Positions 61,501 through 64,000 of a stretch of 64,000 bases of DNA are shown in pieces. How positions within the stretch are numbered: position 1 is the first letter of the stretch; every line of letters begins with the position of its first letter. The notes beneath the pieces are model-generated. The model had not been told where the DNA came from and searched no databases. It saw only the letters and a list, made by a program, of their open reading frames with translations. The stretch comes from Schizochytrium sp. CCTCC M209059 (lineage: Eukaryota; Sar; Bigyra; Thraustochytrida; Thraustochytriidae). Both the position numbers and the translations under genes were made by a program. Location of the stretch: NCBI GenBank assembly GCA_000818945.1, contig KN805411.1, forward strand, positions 247,515 to 311,514. Direction: 5' to 3'.

Positions 61501-63172
61501 GTTGGCAATAACAAACTGTCACGTCTCGAAAGAAGACGTGCCTAAGATGCTCGAGTACATGCACGAACTCGGCGTGCTTGTGCACCTAACGACAGGCCAA
61601 CATGACGTGCTTCGACAGATTGTTGTGATCCGTCCGCAGTGGCTGTTGAAAAACCTATCGCGTGTCATTTGTGACTCAAACCATATGAAAAGACACAAGA
61701 GGAAGCTGTTGTATCAAGAAAAACTGCCGAGAGAAGTCAAAGTTGCGCTCAATGCCTGGTCACAGCGTCAAGTTGCCAGTCGAGAACTACTTAAGGGGCT
61801 ATGGCATGGGCAACCAGTCGACTACCTTGTTGAGCTAATGCATGCAATGCTGTTGGCGTGCCCAAGTCCATGGATCGATGACATCGACGAGGAGGGCGAT
61901 GTCGTCGACGAGGAGGGCGCTCTTCTAATCCCAAGTCTTCTGCAACCTGTGAAAGATTCTGTAAGGGAAGAGGCTCTGAAAGGTCTAAAGGGACCACGCG
62001 CCTTGGCTTTTGTCAGCTTCAAGATCCTTCCCAAAGGTTTGTTTCAGCGCTTCATTTCCAGTCTCATACAGAGTCTGCCGGACCTTGTGGGCGTGAGAAA
62101 TAGTGTTGTATTCTCAAACTTTGCGAGTCTTGCCTTTGACAACGTGAACGTGGTTCTGGAAACGAGTGGCAGGCGCATAATGCTTCACTTCGAGACAATC
62201 GCGAACAAAAGTTTAAAGAATCACGTCAAGATTATACAGCATTGTCTCAGGAGCATCGATTCGTGTTTCATGAGGGACAATCTTGGACCGAAGCTCTTTC
62301 TCAGCTCTGACGGCTCGGATAGCAAAGAATCGTGTGCTTCTATCGAAGCTTTCACGGATGCTACAAAGAGAGAAGTTTCATCGTTGCAAAGGGGAAAGCG
62401 ACTGCCTTTTGAACGGTTTTCGCCGTTTGTGGAGGATGGCAAGGCCGCGCGGCGCCTGCATTCGTCTGTCACAAGCGATGCCAAGCCTTTCGATGTCTTC
62501 TTATCTCACGACTGGGGGGAGAACAAGGTGGTGCACAACAAGGTGAAAGCTGTGGCGGCCGCACTTGGAAAGCGCGGAATTCGCTGTTGGCTCGATGAGA
62601 ACAAGATTGGCACAGAGGTTCTCCATTCGATGGCGGATGGGATTGACCGTTCCAAAGCGTTTGTGGTCTTCGTGACTCAAGAGTACATGAGAAAGGTCAA
62701 CAAGGGAAGAATGGAGCTCGACAACTGTCGAGACGAGTTCTGTTATGCTCGAAATCGTGTAAAGCCAGCGAGTATGATTCCATGTGTATTGGAAAAAGAT
62801 ATGGTGAACATGGACAAGTGGGAGGGACTTTTCGGGATATCGTGGAGTGGCAATCCTTTGTATGTTAAAATGCTAAAAGGGGGCCAGCCAGACGAGGTGA
62901 AGGCTCTTGTATGGTCGATCGAACAGGCCATCGGCTTGCACGAGGATGCAACGAAGCCTTCTGAAGCAGCTGAAACAGAGGAGGAAGAGGCTAACGAAGC
63001 CGAGAAGACGCCGGTAGCAGTAGAGATGTCGGGCACGATCTCAAATGCATCGAGCAGATCAGGTGACAAGAACGAGAGCGAGAGCAACGTCAAGTCAGCA
63101 GAGACGGAGATTGACAACGACGAGGACGAGCAGCGTACTGGAAGAAATGGGAAGCGGAGGAGGATTGATTGA
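58560..63172 (+). CDS. LRR-ROC-COR-TIR protein (Roco-type NTPase with TIR domain), nine exons
   Basis: Model: join(58560..58630, 58800..58883, 59055..59138, 59302..59385, 59561..59644, 59825..59908, 60083..60169, 60239..60322, 60394..63172), 1146 residues. All introns are GT-AG and phase 2. Splicing yields an unbroken run of ribonuclease-inhibitor-type LRRs (residues ~1-225), e.g. LISNKIGPDGAKALADALKG and LSGNKIGDAGAEALASALKS. ROC GTPase: P-loop GKGAAGKTST (Lys 283) and IWDYGGQEVFY (Asp 407). A COR dimerisation region follows (to ~900), with VVIRPQWLLKNLSRVI. TIR domain from 920 (FDVFLSHDWGENK, CWLDENKIGTEVLHSMADGI); Glu 962 sits where NAD-cleaving TIRs carry their catalytic Glu. Acidic tail. 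LRR-bearing Roco and TIR proteins act in signalling and innate immunity; here the TIR replaces the kinase of LRRK-type proteins. Ligand unknown. Confidence 0.85.
58800..60082 (+). repeat. Tandem array of ~255-bp LRR-exon/intron cassettes
   Basis: Five successive units starting at 58800, 59055, 59302, 59561 and 59825 (periods 255, 247, 259 and 264; the last ends 258 later). Each holds one 84-nt exon coding 28 residues of LRR and one 163-180-nt intron. The introns share GTAAGTGA/GTAGGTGA donors, a CGACTGACCAGCAAGCAT-like box about 45-60 nt inside, and TCA-ACATTGTC-x-AT-x-x-TGCACA-like 3' ends. Two further LRR exons (60083, 60239) follow with shorter introns. Confidence 0.88.
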
Positions 63173-63778
63173 AGATGATCAAGATGTTGTCGCGCTTTGT
63201 TGCAGTGACAGTGACAGCGAAGAGAATGAGAAAAGAGCGAAGCGAAAGCAAGAGATGAGGGCCTTTGCAAGTTGTCGTAAATGTGAAAAGTATTTATTAT
63301 ATTATTTATGTGCGAATCGCATCTTTGTTTGTACGAACCTGATGTCCTCTTGAGTTTAGCTTAGTAAGTGCCGGTGCAAGTGTATAAAAAGAAAATTATG
63401 ACAGGCTTGAACTGCTCTCAGGCTTTATGTTCTTTTTCTTCTCATCACTTGCGACGATGTCAAGCATGTGGGCTTGCCATTCGAAATATGTAACGCCGCT
63501 GTCCTCCGCAGCTATAAATAATGCGGAAGTAAGAACAGTCGACGCGAGAGATGCGAAAGGATTAAATGTGGGAGTTGCAAGCTTGTACGCAATGCCGCCG
63601 ATAAGTAGCGACCGCAGCTATGAAGTCACCATAGTTCTAGAGATTTTTTCACCAGTAACACCGACAAGAGTTGTGGAAACTGTCTTAGCTATCAAGTCCT
63701 TGCTCATTGAGCATTTGATAAGGTAATGATCCTTCTCGTCGCTGCGACTTACGTTTGGATACTTATGGCACTGAAGAA
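63173..63778. other. Region downstream of the Roco-TIR gene
   Basis: AT-rich 3' flank. It contains a possible small gene (63427-63726, listed separately). The minus-strand frame 63618-63935 covers part of it and runs into direct-repeat copy 2; both cannot be coding. Confidence 0.4.
63427..63726 (+). CDS. Hypothetical 99-codon ORF or exon
   Basis: Starts with ATG and a hydrophobic MFFFFSSLATMSSMW. From residue ~28 its composition looks protein-like (INNAEVRTVDARDAKGLNVG; YEVTIVLEIFSPVTPTRVVE). The end, AAGGTAATG, is a possible splice donor, so it may be a first exon of a gene running past 64000. No family recognised. Confidence 0.22.
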   Translation: MFFFFSSLATMSSMWACHSKYVTPLSSAAINNAEVRTVDARDAKGLNVGVASLYAMPPISSDRSYEVTIVLEIFSPVTPTRVVETVLAIKSLLIEHLIR

Positions 63779-63990
63779 ATTGACAAATCATTTTTGCAAA
63801 TAAGAATTCACCGCAGTTACCTCGCCACATTTCTGCTCGCAGTGCGACATTAATCCGTAAAGTATCTCGTCGGAATTCTGCTTCGCAGACGGTCTGCAGC
63901 ACTGCAAATGCGCTCTCAAAGTCAATCATTTGCATATTCTTTCATAATTTCTGTTGATTATTTGTAAGTCCACAGCTCAAAGTAAGTCAG
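63779..63990. repeat. Direct repeat, copy 2
   Basis: Near-identical to 49655-49850. In copy 2 the minus-strand frame DFESAFAVLQ... stays open through RAEMWRGNCGEFLFAKMICQ and beyond, whereas copy 1 lacks 11 bp at this point and is frameshifted. In copy 1 the repeat ends at the stop codon of the giant gene, so in copy 2 the equivalent position falls at the window's right edge. Confidence 0.92.
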
Positions 63991-64000
63991 TCCTTTTTTC

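Noticed and set aside
63618..63935. 105-codon minus-strand ORF as a gene
   Set aside because: Half lies in the direct repeat and half is antisense to another weak ORF; kept only as evidence about the repeat.
49655..63990. Direct repeats considered as LTRs of a retrotransposon
   Set aside because: The intervening 14 kb has no reverse transcriptase, integrase or capsid motifs, and the repeats lack TG...CA ends.

Overview
This is a GC-rich eukaryotic window with mostly intronless or intron-poor nuclear genes on both strands. It carries a flagellar coiled-coil protein like CFAP157, a tubulin-tyrosine-ligase-like enzyme, COP9 signalosome and TFIIH/CAK subunits, and very many microsatellites. The gene style best fits a protist such as a thraustochytrid-like stramenopile. 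That assignment is inferred from gene style, not proven. No tRNA, rRNA or CRISPR was found by reading. A 252-base run of N lies at 15641-15892.

Layout: 1-37.6 kb is an ordinary gene-dense arm. In order it holds a TTL-like ligase with a membrane anchor (-, cut by the left edge); a NIPA/DMT-type membrane transporter (-); an arsenite methyltransferase with a cysteine-rich metal-binding N-terminus (-); a coiled-coil protein (-); a secreted sulfatase (+); a PH-domain protein with repeats (-); a Sec14/CRAL-TRIO protein with membrane segments (+); an EcKinase/CHK-like kinase (-); a CFAP157-like protein (+); a bZIP-C2H2-bZIP transcription factor (-); an ankyrin protein (-) with a decayed-looking tail; a DegT-like PLP aminotransferase in three exons (+); MAT1 (-) and CSN6 (+, two exons) sharing one divergent promoter; and an R1R2R3 MYB factor (-).

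37.6-47.4 kb is a GC-rich stretch full of tetra-, penta- and hexanucleotide repeats and almost free of believable genes.

47.4-64 kb is compositionally different: more AT and more introns. It holds a divergent pair. One gene is a giant protein (2352 residues from the first permitted start, about 2390 for the whole open frame) that combines a circularly permuted SF2 helicase with a GT-A-like glycosyltransferase, an architecture that recalls GREB1/TAGT proteins. It is preceded by a partly paralogous 244-residue ORF that a single frameshift would join to it. The other is a spliced LRR-ROC-COR-TIR receptor-like gene in which most leucine-rich repeats are encoded by their own ~84-nt phase-2 exons in ~255-bp tandem cassettes. 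A ~195-bp near-identical direct repeat lies downstream of each gene, 14.1 kb apart, suggesting a tandemly duplicated cluster that continues past the right edge.

The housekeeping genes of the left arm do not form a pathway. The right-hand pair is the candidate undescribed system: a nucleic-acid remodelling/glycosylating enzyme next to an innate-immunity-type NTPase with a TIR effector. That functional link is inference from proximity only.
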